From NCBI RefSeq assembly GCF_000247815.1, contig NC_021673.1, forward strand, positions 52,579,457-52,643,456: DNA of 64,000 nucleotides, read 5' to 3'. Shown here in pieces: positions 13,545-25,570 of this stretch (the first letter of the stretch is position 1; every line of letters starts with the position of its first letter). The DNA is from Ficedula albicollis (lineage: Eukaryota > Chordata > Aves > Passeriformes > Muscicapidae). The notes beneath the pieces are model-generated. The model made no database searches, was not told where the DNA came from, and saw only the letters and a program-made list of their open reading frames with translations. Position numbers and translations under genes: made by a program.

Positions 13545-14270
13545 TAACCAATTTGGTTTTACAGGGAGAAATCCTGCCTGATCAACCTGATAGCCTTCTA
13601 CAATGAGCTGACTGGCTTTGTGGAGGAGGTGTGAGCAGGGAATACTCTTTACCTTGGCTTTGGTAATGCACTTGACACTGTATACCACAGCATTCACATA
13701 AACAAATAGAAGGTTAGGTTAACAAATTAGGTTGACTGAGAGATGAATTAACACCACTCTGAAATAATCAGTGGCACAAAGTAAAGCTGTGGATTCATAT
13801 AGTGTCCAGTACTGATTAACGTAGTCACTATTGACATTGTGATGGGACAAAATGCACACTCAGGAAATGTGCTGAGGATATAAAACTTGGTGGAGTGGCT
13901 GACAAACCGCTGTGTTGTACTGCCTTTCAGAAAGATATCTACAGGCTGGAGCATTGGGCTAACAGGAATCACCTCAAGTTTAACATATAACATTTAACTA
14001 TATCTGGGGAGGAGGAATAACCCAATTCACCAGCACATGCTGGGTTCAGACCAGTTGGAAAGTAGCTTGATGTAGATGAACCCGCAGGTTTTTGTACAAA
14101 ATATTGGACATGAGCCAGAAATACATCCAGGTGGCAAAGACCAAAAACACCCTGAGCTGTATCAGTAGGAAAAATGCCAGCAGTTTGAAGGAGGTGATCC
14201 CTCTGTTGCACTCATTACCAGAGGGGCCACAGAAGAAGTGCTGTGCCCAGGTCTAGATGTCTGTAATGAA
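13545..14270 (+). mobile_element. CR1 LINE, ORF2 internal part (5' piece of a split copy)
   Basis: CR1 is the main non-LTR retrotransposon of birds. Its ORF2 encodes an endonuclease and reverse transcriptase. This copy keeps the order of diagnostic CR1 motifs: CCTGATCAACCTGATAGCC, then a CAGTGGCACAAAGT segment, TCCAGTACTGATTAACG, GGTGGAGTGGCTGACAAACC, TACAGGCTGGAGCATTGGG, and finally GGACATGAGCCAGAAATAC with a C-terminal segment that ends near 14270. It is heavily mutated, with frameshifts and stops, so it is dead. The next part of the element appears about 0.7 kb downstream (14955-15345), which suggests one copy split by a later insertion. Confidence 0.8.
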
Positions 14271-14954
14271 CTTGACTGGGTGATCATTGTATATCAAGGA
14301 ATTAGTGAACTACGTAGTAGTTAACTTGAGCATGCCCAGGCCTGTGCTGAGCTGTATGTCCAGTGTGATCTTCAGACCTGTGCATTTTTTCCCACTATGC
14401 AGGTCACAGTGACAGTGTTGAATAGCATTGCCTTCAGTGCAGTGTTGCGCTGCACAAACCCCATGGCTGCAGGACAAACTCATCCAGCTCTCTGTAACAG
14501 AGGATCTTCCAGGCAGCTCCTGCCTGGTACCAGCAATTATACCACCTGTGTGTACTTGCATGTAGGAGAGTGGCAAGAAGTTGCCACATGAGCATCCTTT
14601 CTGTTTGACGCTAAGAATGATCATTAGAGCTATTTTCTTGGAGGAAACAAATCCACAATAACTTGAGTGACCAAGGGGGCAGAACGTCTTCCACGGAAAG
14701 GGGTCAGCACAGTGTGCAGTGTATGGATCAGGGGCTCATTTGATGCTACACCACTTGTGGTTTCAGCATCTGAAGGTACATACGATTATCTGTACTTTTC
14801 TCTTGTTATAGTTAGCTCTATATAAATATATTTGAAAATATGCCTTAAAGGGTGTCAGTGCCGTTTTTTTACTGGATTCATGAGACATCTTCTGGTGCAA
14901 AGCAGCTTCCATATGTAAGAAAGATATGAATATATGTAAGTGAAGTTAGTAAAG
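14271..14954. mobile_element. Unidentified insertion inside a CR1 copy
   Basis: This segment of about 0.7 kb separates two CR1 pieces that are collinear and in the same orientation, with only a few tens of bases of CR1 missing between them. It has a moderately GC-rich left part with two overlapping antisense frames (64 and 104 codons, no domain). Its right part is AT-rich with a TATAAATATA motif at about 14820. It could be an old solo LTR or another element. I see no clean TG...CA ends or target-site duplication. Confidence 0.4.
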
Positions 14955-15345
14955 GATTGCAAAGGTGATAAAGGACTTGAAGCATCTGTCCTACAAAGAC
15001 ACAAGACGGCTGAGACTGTTTAGCCTTGAAGGTCTTATCAATTTGTATGAATACCCTGTGGGAGGGAGTAAAGAGGAAACCAGCATCTTGGTTTTGCCCA
15101 GTCACAGGACAAGAGGCAATGGACATGAAGTGAAATACAGGAATTTGCATTTAAACATCAGCAGAATCGTAGTTTGAGTTTGGTTGAGCATTGGAACAGG
15201 TTGCCCAGAGGTGTCTCTGTCCTTAGAGGCAGACAGAACCTCATTAAATATCATCCTGGGCAATCTGCTGTAGATGACCCTCATTTGAGCAGAGAGTTTC
15301 AGTACTGATTCTCCAGAGATCCCTTCCAACCTCAGATTTTGTGAA
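14955..15345 (+). mobile_element. CR1 LINE, 3' end (3' piece of the split copy)
   Basis: The forward frame at 14965-15177 reads the CR1 ORF2 C-terminus: LKHLSYKDTRRLRLFSLEG, and later SHRTRGNGHEVKYRNLHLN, which match the family pattern of 'HLSYEDRLRELGLFSLE' and 'RTRGNGHKLK'. It is followed by CR1 3' sequence (GAACAGGTTGCCCAGAG, then CCAGAGATCCCTTCCAACCT). An internal deletion removes the usual segment between the two motifs. The 3' terminal octamer repeats are decayed. The piece follows on from 13545-14270. Confidence 0.88.
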
Positions 15346-15787
15346 GCAAAGATTTTGAGAACATGTTCATTTTTCAAGTGTCTCTAAAGCACACAGTTCA
15401 TCTGTATCTGTCTTTATAATGGTAAATATCTGTTTTATATATTGATGTGAGCACTTCCTTTATATTTATAAGTCAACTATATTGATGTTTTCTACTTTAC
15501 ACATTTTAATTTCACTAACCCATTTTTTAGAGAAATGTCAACAAGTAAAAAATACCTCTTAGCTCTTGATCTGCAGCTCCATTAATATCAGGTTTATTTA
15601 CTTACCTTTTTACACATGACAAATATTCAGTAAAGGTACATACTGTGCTACTAAAATTTACAATATTTACTTTTGTGTAATGACAATCTCTTTTATGAAG
15701 TGCTTAGCAAAGCCTTTGTAACTTCTTTACAGATATTGTTCCTTGTCTCCAAGAAGATTTTTTATCTGACATTCTAATTTATGGGAA
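15346..15787. other. Unique AT-rich noncoding DNA
   Basis: Nothing recognisable apart from AT-rich sequence leading into the 666 bp duplication. Confidence 0.6.
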
Positions 15788-16453
15788 ATCTGTACACTCA
15801 CAACAATACTCTTTCATTAAAAGAGGCACTTAAAACAGTCATGGGGACGTAAAAAAAATGTTCAAATACCTAAAAGGACAGCAAAATGAAAAATATGAAT
15901 TACAGGTTTTTTTCATGGAAAATCTTGTAAACTAAAAAATCCTTATGGAAGCAATGACCAGAAAAGAAAAGAAGGCTAAGGAACTTGAAATGGGTTGTAT
16001 GCTAAAGCTGGTGAAGGAAGTTCTGAGACAAATAGTCAGAAATTCCAATTGAGGGTAGAGGGAGGTCTCTCTTTAAATATGACATTTAGACCAAAGCTAA
16101 CAAAAGCACTTCTGTCATGTGACTGTTGCTTGGAATCAGGATGGAAAGACACAGGAATGAATGAATAAACTAACAGATTTATGGAAATAAATTGGACTTA
16201 CAGCTTTTTGAAAAACCTGATGAAAAATTTTCTGAGTAATATGAATATTGTGAATAATTTCTAAAGATAAAATACAGAATATAGAAGAATTTGCAAGCTA
16301 GAAATTGTTTGATCATACTATGTTCTGCCAGGGGAAATATACAATAAAGTAACTGGTAAATTTTAACACAAGTTATTATTTAAATGCATTTCAGTCAGAA
16401 AATGTTTCTTAAGGCAAATCAGTTGATTCACAAAGAACTAACACTAGCAGTTT
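15788..16453 (+). repeat. 666 bp tandem duplication, copy 1
   Basis: The segment starts ATCTGTACACTCA and ends ACACTAGCAGTTT, and is followed at once by a second copy at an offset of exactly 666 bp. I see only three substitutions between the copies and no indels. The unit is AT-rich, has no ORF of interest and no terminal repeats, and resembles no transposon. It is a recent segmental tandem duplication of unique sequence. Confidence 0.97.
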
Positions 16454-17119
16454 ATCTGTACACTCATAACAATACTCTTTCATTAAAAGAGGCACTTAAA
16501 ACAGTCATGGGGACGTAAAAAAAATGTTCAAATACCTAAAAGGACAGCAAAATGAAAAATATGAATTACAGGTTTTTTTCATGGAAAATCTTGTAAACTA
16601 AAAAATCCTTATGGAAGCAATGACCAGAAAAGAAAAGAAGGCTAAGGAACTTGAAATGGGTTGTATGCTAAAGCTGGTGAAGGAAGTTCTGAGACAAATA
16701 GTCAGAAATTCCAATTGAGGGTAGAGGGAGGTCTCTCTTTAAATATGACATTTAGACCAAAGCTAACAAAAGCACTTCTGTCATGTGACTGTTGCTTGGA
16801 ATCAGAATGGAAAGACACAGGAATGAATGAATAAACTAACAGATTTATGGAAATAAATTGGACTTACAGCTTTTTGAAAAACCTGATGAAAAATTTTCTG
16901 AGTAATATGAATATTGTGAATAATTTCTAAAGATAAAATACAGAATATAGAAGAATTTGCAAGCTAGAAATTGTTTGATCATACTATGTTCTGCCAGGGG
17001 AAATATACAATAAAGTAACTGGTAAACTTTAACACAAGTTATTATTTAAATGCATTTCAGTCAGAAAATGTTTCTTAAGGCAAATCAGTTGATTCACAAA
17101 GAACTAACACTAGCAGTTT
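16454..17119 (+). repeat. 666 bp tandem duplication, copy 2
   Basis: Second copy of the unit. The differences from copy 1 are C to T near the start (CACTCATAAC), G to A in AATCAGAATGG, and T to C in GGTAAACTTT. The shared bases at the borders are few (TTTA at the junction and after copy 2), so long homology between flanking repeats did not drive the event. Confidence 0.97.
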
Positions 17120-17728
17120 ACAGACAAGGTAATGTAATGTTAGTTACTCTATGATTGCTTCCATCATGACTGATTAGTGTGTATGCATGTGTTTATGTTT
17201 ATACACTTCATTTATTAAAGGTTAATGCAGGATCAATCAATCCTACCTGTAAGCAATTTCCTTAGCAATCCTACTACAAAACTAGCAAGGTCACAAATAA
17301 TTACAAAGATATTCTTAATATCCATTTCCTCCCATTTCTTCACTTCTGTGTTTTGTTGGAGGATTTCCACTCTGTACCATGTAGCACTGAGTCATCACTA
17401 TCATGAATACAAAGGAGCTGCTGAAAAAGTAGCCCCAGGGGAAAATGGCCTTTCAAGGATCTCACTTGACAATGCTTGGGAATTTTTCACTTGACAATGC
17501 ATGGGAATTTTCCCGAATTATGTAGCCAGCACTGATCTCCTGGAGACACTGCACTTGTATGTTTTGCACTTAACCTGGGTGGATGGAGTGCATGACTGTG
17601 TATCTGTTTGTGCTCAGATAGTTAACAATTTAAATAGTTTGATTTTCCTGAAGGCAGACAGAAAATGGAGTGTTTGGAACTGCTCAGAACCCTAAATCTC
17701 TTACAATTTACCAAAATCAATTTCCTGT
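17120..17728. other. Noncoding DNA with a 25 bp tandem duplication
   Basis: CACTTGACAATGC followed by T/A and GGGAATTTT occurs at 17463-17487 and again at 17488-17511, head to tail. Two short open frames (89 and 64 codons) flank this repeat. They show no recognisable motif and I treat them as chance. Confidence 0.6.
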
Positions 17729-18475
17729 TGTTTTGGTTTAATTTAGGTTTGCCAGTTCTACTATACTCAATTTCTGTTGTGAGATATGATTAGGAGCTAA
17801 AACAAGGCAGGCCTAAAACTTAAAAGGATATAAAGAAAAAATTTATTAACAACACAGAGAAAATAAGAAATTCAGAACAAGATTTTCAGATCACTCCCTC
17901 CTCCCCCCACCTCCCACATTTCTTAACAACAGCACACAGAGACATTCCATCAGTCTTTCACTTAAATAATCATTTCCGTTCACTTCAGAGAGAGAGAAGT
18001 TTCTTTTGTCCGGCCATAGGGATTTTTCCCAAGAGAAAAAAAAGTTCTCTTGTGTCTTCACTTTCACAATTTGCATCCACCAGGGAAAATTTGCAAATCG
18101 TGAAACTCCTCCCATCTTCACAGTCTTTGCAGAGCTGTGTTTATGGGTCATGTCAAATTCATGGGGTACTACTTTTAAGGGCAAGTTGTTCAAAGGCAAA
18201 GTTCTCTTCATCTCTTTTTCCACCAAATGTCTCTGTCCATCTTTCCATTCTCCAGAACAGAGATCCCCATTCCCTCGGGGCAAAAGATCATTTTCTCAAA
18301 CACTTCAACCCCCCCATGTGTTTGTCCACGATTTATAGGAATTTTGAGTATAGTCCAGTCCACCTCACAGCTTACAAAAAGATTTTTTCAACCGATTTTC
18401 ACAGAGTCTCCTCAATCTCTTCCCGTCTAGAAACTTGGCCCTTACTTCACTGCTCCGCGCCAGCAGCAAAGGCTT

Positions 18476-18496
18476 CTCTGTCTCTCTCTCTCTCTC
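18476..18496 (+). repeat. (CT)n microsatellite
   Basis: A short CT dinucleotide run followed by C-rich sequence, inside the LTR-like block. Confidence 0.85.
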
Positions 18497-18663
18497 CCCC
18501 CTGGAAGTTAAAGAGGACTTTACTGACATTTTCTTACTTTTACCAATGTGATTCATGGAGGCAAAGTAGCTTTTCTAATTGGTTTCCCAGGCTGTCAATT
18601 ATCAAATCAACTTCTGATTGGTCCCAATCAACTCAGAGAGGAAGTTCTTATAGAGAAAACGCC

Positions 18664-18722
18664 CTGTGTGTGTGTGCGTGTGTGTGTGTGCGTGTGTGTT
18701 TGTGTGTTTGTGTTTGTTTGTG
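18664..18722 (+). repeat. (TG)n microsatellite with CG and TTTG interruptions
   Basis: A TG dinucleotide array, interrupted by GCG and TTTG variants, near the right end of the LTR-like block. It makes the valine/cysteine-rich tails of the overlapping frames. Confidence 0.95.
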
Positions 18723-18813
18723 CCCTCCTCCTAGGTGACTTTCATGCAAAACCAGCACACCCATATTTTAAATTTAATCTCGATGTAACATTTTTTTGCA
18801 TCAAACCAAAACA

Positions 18814-20597
18814 GTAATAGTTCATCACTCAGGCTCAATACTCGAATTCAGTACTTCTGATTCTTAGGTAAGTAAAGCTGTGTTGTGATTCAGGATGGCA
18901 TTTCTTGATTGCATGCTAAAATAGGACAGCTCTGTCAGCCCAGAAAAGAGGTAGTTTTAATGCAGTAATCCAGTAATGACTCCTTATTTCACTTGAAAAG
19001 TGTCAAAATATGCCCCAACATATGCACAATACAGCCCCAACATGCTCTTGGAACTCTGGGTTGACAAAATATGTTTATTTAGCATGACATTGTATTTCTG
19101 TGGATATTTCTGTGCAGTTTCCTTTGAGGATGCTGCATTGTCCCAAAGACAAATGTGTGGTGGGAACAGGTCTCCAGTTTTAAGTAAATTGAAAATTATT
19201 GGAGTGCCTAGTAAGTGGGAATCTCCTTGAAATTAGCTTGTCATCTGTCTCCTCACAATTCAATTCTCAACAAGTTGCCTTTCCCCAGTGGCATTCTTAG
19301 CCTCTGTAATATATTGGGCTCAGGTGGACAGTCACTTTTATTTTGTAATATCCTTAAATATTTAGGAGGTGCTTTTTGAATAATTTAAAACTTCTCAGGA
19401 AACCTTTATGTCATATTGGTCTTTAGAAAGTATAAAGGCTATAAATTCCATTTTTAGTGGGCAGGCGTGTATGCAATGTTGCAGAATTTCACTCTAGTTG
19501 TCTCTTTCTTCCTTATCTTTTTAGTTATGGGAGTATCAGTTGAGTTCAAGGAAGTAGCTAACAGATTGAATATGTGTTAAAATGAATATGCCAATACCTG
19601 CATAGGTGTGTTAATCAATGTACAGTAGGACTTCATATGACTTGAGTGATATTTGAAGACTTCTCTTTAGTGAAAATAACAAATCTTTTCTATAAAAAGC
19701 AAATATAAGAGATTTTGAGCTTAAATTACTTCTAATGTGTTTTAAAAGATCTTAAACTCTTGTTAGTGTTAGATTGACCTTGAAATGAAGCTTATGCAAA
19801 TATGATTGTATTTGCATGTTTTAACTGTTTTAAATATTTATCTCAATTATTGCATTTTCTACCAGTCTTGTGAAAGCATACATCTGAATAAAGGAGCAAG
19901 TCTGTCTAAGATTCCACTGGAACAGCATTTTACACTCACCTCATGGAAGGCTGCTTCTTGAATGACTATTGTTTTCTTTATCAGTTTCTGATGTTGAGGT
20001 TTTTCACGTGTAATTTGACTTAAAAATTAAATAAAAAAATAAAAGTTTTTCATGCTCAGGGAACTAACTTTTATTTTCTTTTAATTCTACTAGAGAGACA
20101 GACAATCCAGGGAGGAAAAGATTTATTGGAAAAAGAAAGTTATTTTGAGATATGTGAGCAAAAGGAATTTAGCACATAACAAAAGAATCAAGTAGAAAGA
20201 ACAATAGGAGACAATCCAACATAAGAGAAAAAAGTAAAACTGAGCTGTCAAATATCATTCAAGAAAGGAAGTTTTTTTACCATGGTGTTTTAGGACTAAG
20301 AGGACTTTTGTCAACAATATAAAAATCTAAGTGGTGACTAAAAAAATGATGACTTTTACTGGTAATGTGACTAAAAGGCAAATTTTCCTTTGGTGTAAAC
20401 ACAGAGAAAGCACATTGAAGAATTCTCAGGAGACCCTAGAAAGATAATATATGAAGATTAGTCTCGGCCCAAATAATTTTCTAGGGATGGGGGAGTCTCT
20501 TCCAGTCTCTGTAGCATGGGGGAGATTTCCAGGTGGTGAGCATTCACGTGTGAATCGTTCGCTTCTCTTTTACCCTCTGTTATTAATATTGCTGCTG
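18814..20597. other. Unique AT-rich noncoding DNA
   Basis: No gene or recognisable repeat is visible. The stretch around 20.1-20.3 kb is purine-rich on the plus strand. Confidence 0.55.
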
Positions 20598-20614
20598 TAA
20601 TATAATATAATATA
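20598..20614 (+). repeat. (TAATA)n microsatellite, left part
   Basis: The pentanucleotide TAATA repeats run up to the first G of the poly-G tract. The same repeat resumes on the far side at 20915. Confidence 0.9.
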
Positions 20615-20947
<333 letters not shown>

Positions 20948-23900
20948 TTGTTATTAATAAATGTTACTGTTCATTTTATTATCTCATTGCTGTTTCCAGG
21001 AAATTATTAACTCATGATTTTTTACCTTTTGTTCCTCCAATTCTCATCTACAGCCTACCATAGGAGGAGGGAGAAGTGAATGAGCAAGCAGTGCATGGTT
21101 TGGAGTGTTTCAGTGGAAACACTAAATTGGGCAATAGCATTCCTAAAGAACTACAAACATTGTGAAACATCTGAGGTTTTTATTTTGCTGAGAATTATGA
21201 GAAATTCCATGCAAGTTAAAAGTGTGGGTTATTGGTTTGTTTGGGTTTTTTTTTTTGCTTGCTTTATTATTTTTTCATGTTAAACCTTAGCTATGTGAAA
21301 ATAAATATTCAAATAAGTACTTGCCTTACTGAATTCAAAGCAACAGTGCTAGTTTCAATACATTTTTGTGCTGGAGTCCATATGAATGGATGTCTATAAA
21401 TGCTGTGGTATTGATTTTTTTATTTTGTGCTTAGCTGAAGCTGTGTTTGAGTGTGTTTATTACAGTTATGATTACCTTTCTGCAGGACAGTAAAATCCAA
21501 ATAAGGTTTTTCTCATACTTATTTGCTTTGTACTTTAAAATAGCATTGATTATTGCCTACCTATCAGTTTTACAAAGTATATTTCTTTTTCGTTGGTTTT
21601 ATGTAGCTCTCCATATTCTTGTGACCCTCTGCAAAGCCTTATTGTTGGCAACCTTATTTCTCTGTGTGGTAGCTGATAACAACTGGTAGTAAAATAATTA
21701 TCCAATATCTTGTTCCAAGTATTTTTTACCTAGCAAGATTCAATTTGCCAAAATACTTACACATTGCAGTCTGCTTATTCAGGATGGAGCATGAAACTAT
21801 TATGTGATAGAGGTAGGACTTGAGATCCTCTGCCTCGTAGTTGCAATGCCTACAAAAGTTGTGGTACTCTACACCTTTCATGTATTTGTATTACATTTGC
21901 AAAACACTCTATCTGTGTATGTATAATTTTCTTCTAAGATGACTTGCCCTCTTATTTTGATTCTTTTTCTGCTTTGACAGGCCTGTTTCTTTGGGCCTCA
22001 TTACAGTGTGTGTTACTTTAAATTACGTTGGCTGCCTGAACTAACCGGACACAGAGTCCCGTGTTAGACTGCAAAATGGCTTCATGTTCCTGCTGAGCAA
22101 TCATTTCTTGCTGATTTTATATTTCCACACAACCTTTTTGAGTGTGTAGCTCTGTGTCTATGGCAGTATATACCAACTTCCCCCTTACACTTTTATTGGA
22201 TAGTTATTGTCTCTGAATTAATTCTCCATTGCACTGCACTGCTGCGTACATCACATTTAGTAGAGAAGGAGCCACATTCCCAGTTTATGTGGACTGGTGA
22301 CGGTCAAAGTCCTGACTCAATTGACAGCAGTCTCAAACCTAAGTTATCCTCTGTCACAGCATTTCTCAGAGGCCTTGCATTTTTCCTTACAGCATTGACA
22401 CACAAGCTTCCCCATCCAAGGAATTGGAACCAGGTCAGATGAGTTAGAAACACTCACTGGCAGCAAGGTAACAGATGTAACCCTCAAGTGGTGGCCATTG
22501 CATACAAAAAAGTAGTTTGATTAAACCCTTCTGATGCAGGATAAAACAGTACAGTGGATGTGCTTTTCCTACCTTACACATGTAGCTTGAAACTACCATC
22601 CAGAATAAAAATATTTAAGAGTAGAGATCATGTTTATTAGGGAAAGGAGCAGGCAATACATATTCCCTAAATAAATGAACCTCTAATATTACTATTCCTA
22701 AATATGAAGCAGAGTATTCCTATCATTAGGTCAGATTTACTCAGATGAATTTTTTTTAAATTTGCATGGATAATTTTATAACACTAGAAAATAGGAACAA
22801 GTTCCCTCTTTTCAGAATACTAGCCCTCATTAACCATACAGAAACGAAGTAGATGAATAGTATTTTTTAAAAATTGGAATCCGTATAGGTATTCAGACAT
22901 GTAGAAGGCAAATTTAACAATTTCCACTTGCCTTTTCAGTTCTAAGCTAAACTTTACACCTGACAAACTTTCAGCATTGCCAGTAGTTTTGACCATTTAA
23001 ATGAAATAAAGATGAGATTCTTTCCCTCTGTAACCCGGATTGTGAACAGTATCAGAGCTGAATCTTCAGGAAAATATGGGCACTTAAACCTTAGAGGGTC
23101 AGTTTTATGGGCAGGAATTAGAAACAAACAAACAAAAACCCCCTCAACTCTCCCCATTGTTTCTAGGTAAACTTAAATTCTGGTGCTACTCAGGTTTTTT
23201 CATGTCTATTCAGAATAACAATATTATTACATTTCTTAAAGTGCTTTGAGGTTTAAAAGGTAAAAGTCTAAAAAAAGGTAAGGTTATCGTATGAGTTTTG
23301 CTCCAGCAAAAAACAGTTTAACATAAAAATCATGAGATTTGTATAAATAAGTAAATTCTTTTATTTTTAGAAGTATTCTATTATTTTAAAGTATTCTTTA
23401 TTTACTGAAGGTTTTTACCTTATTTATGATTATATCCATTTTAAAGAAAACTAATTATGATTTGTATGATTGAAAGTTGTTTACTTTTGAATTGTCTTGA
23501 AAGTCAGGTATGCCTTGATTTTTAAATAATTTCATGATGTTTTGACAGAAAATAGGTATCAAACTCTCCTTAGTTTCCTAAAAGAAGTGCTTGGTCAGGT
23601 TCCTAAAGTGATGCTGTCTTTTAAAGCATAAAATTATATGTCAGCTTTACATGTCTTTGAATTGCAGCAATAGCAATCTTCATGTGAGTTTTAAAAGCAG
23701 CTTTGGAACACCAGTCTGACTGTGGGGTTTTTTCCATCTGAAACTTGCTGGCTTCTGGTCAAAGTAGCCACCACATGCAACCACACTGCAGCTGCAAAAT
23801 TCCACATTGCAGATAGAATCGAGTTAGACAACAGGAGAAAATCCTGCAAAATTTTATTTTAGAAAGAATTTAGCCTTACTTAGATTTACTATTGATGCCA

Positions 23901-25389
23901 ATGAAAAGACCATGAGATTTTTTTTTTAAGGGTAAAAAATCCTGCCTATAAGCTCTTAATTGAATCAGTACATTGTGATAGGCATTATATATCATCTTTG
24001 GATGCCTCTGCAAGTAAGTTTATTGCTGGATATAGGGTCAAGATATTTAAGAAAGGCTTGTGTATTAACATGTAGCTGGAAGTAATTTGTTAGGAACAAA
24101 TGTAAATGTGAACATCTGTAATCATACAGATTAGAGAAACAAAGAAGGAAGAAATTCTGATCTCCGACTAAATTATTATGGATGGTGAGGACCCACAATA
24201 CCCTTCCTGATTTCTGATTCCCTGGCCTTTTGTAGCATTTGGATTTGGACCTACCTTTAACTTCAGGTTTTTTCTAGTAAGGACCCAACTTATTTCAAAG
24301 CTTTCAACTTCTATGTGTTTGCTATCTCAAGATTTTCAGAGAAGCCAGATTTATCTCTATCTTTTTTCAAGCAGTCTTTTCAGAAAGTCAGAGAAGGATT
24401 TTAGCAAAAAACACGTCTCAGATGCCACTTTAAGCTGCATCTCAATAGTAACAACCTATTTTTTTTCTTAACTGCCTTTTTCTCCCTCGAGCCTTTAGTT
24501 ATATGGCATGTATCTCTGAAGTCCATTCACATGCAACTCAGACTAAGTCTCCCACTGACTTTCCAGCAAGACAGCTGAATCAGGGGTAATGTACAACTCC
24601 CAATTCAACATTTATCTAAAATTAAATGAACGAAGAAGAAAATCCTCTTATTGCTGAGCCTAGGAGTGGTAGGACTAAGCCTGGCTGAGAAGAAGGGGAA
24701 GGAAGATAAGAAAGGTAGGGAGAGACTGGCAAGAAAGCGCACAGAAGGCCTGGAGAAGAATGATAAAGGGAATTTTACTGAGCGTGACAATTTTTTTTTC
24801 TTTTTAAATCTTCCATTCTGATTGATCACTAGTAGCTGTCTACAAAGCCTTCATTGATATATTGGTGATGTGGGTCATCCTACACAAAAGAGCCTAACCC
24901 AGGCAGCTATGCTGGGTTAGTGCTTAGTAATGAAAACTAATCAATTGGAATAGGAGATTTCCCACCTCAATTTTATACTACAGTGCCTCTGTATACTTTT
25001 TGCATCTGTATAGGCAAAAGTGAAGCAGTTATCAGCTGCATAAATTATGCTGTCTGTGATGCTCAAATCTTTAATTATATTTTTTTATTGCTGCTCAAGA
25101 TATGTAAAGCAACCAGATAGAGTGGTACTAAAGTTCCTGTCTGAAATTGGTCAAATTTCTACTTCACTGCACTTCAATGTATTTCAGCTTTTTTATCCAT
25201 GCCACAGAGCGACAGCTGGAGACAAACAACATAATCCTTACAGGAACAGAGCAGAGTTACATCACTTAATGTCTGTTGAACAGTGCATATCCTAAGATGA
25301 ATGTTTTCAGCATTGTTGTCACAACCAGCCCTGTGAGAAGTTAGTGAGGAGAATCACATCTCCATGGAGGAACAATAGGGAGCTTCTGG
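20948..25389. other. Unique AT-rich noncoding DNA
   Basis: About 4.4 kb with no supported gene. The open frames are up to about 82 codons and hydrophobic or low in complexity. A purine-rich stretch lies at about 24640-24770. No recognisable mobile element is seen. Confidence 0.55.
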
Positions 25390-25570
25390 AGATGGAAAGA
25401 CCCTAATCCAAGCAAATCCCCATTAGGCGAGGTAGATCAGGGCTATGTCTATTTGAGCTTTCAAGAATGGAAGTTCCACAACCTCTCTGGGAAAACTGTC
25501 CTTATATTTAACCCTTTTTAAGCCAGAAAATTTTTCTGTAATACAACCATTTCTTTTGGTGTGGGAGAGT
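25390..25570 (-). mobile_element. Decayed CR1 LINE 3' fragment
   Basis: Read on the plus strand this is the reverse complement of a CR1 3' region. It contains GGAAGTTCCACAACCTCTCTGGG followed by AAAACTGTCC, a TTATATTTAACC segment and later GTACTGGCTGCT, in the expected order. It is substantially diverged. The limits are approximate. Confidence 0.5.

Larger units (their letters stand above)
17729..18813 (-). mobile_element. Probable LTR-like repeat with 11 bp inverted ends
   Basis: The block starts with TGTTTTGGTTT (17729-17739) and ends with the exact inverse AAACCAAAACA (18803-18813), giving TG...CA ends as in retroviral LTRs. On the minus strand there is an AATAAA signal (17842-17847 in plus coordinates), a TATAAA-type motif near 18335 and CCAAT motifs near 18577 and 18617, which is why I place it on the minus strand. 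It contains a (CT)n tract near 18480 and a (TG)n tract at 18664-18722. Frames of up to 228 codons cross it but are rich in serine, leucine and cysteine and overlap on both strands, so they are not genes. No matching 4-6 bp target duplication is visible, and no pol or gag remnant adjoins it. The orientation is an inference. Confidence 0.55.

Noticed and set aside
18052..18738. 228-codon forward frame, second largest in the window
   Set aside because: It lies inside the LTR-like block, overlaps other frames on both strands, and ends in cysteine/valine runs from the (TG)n tract.
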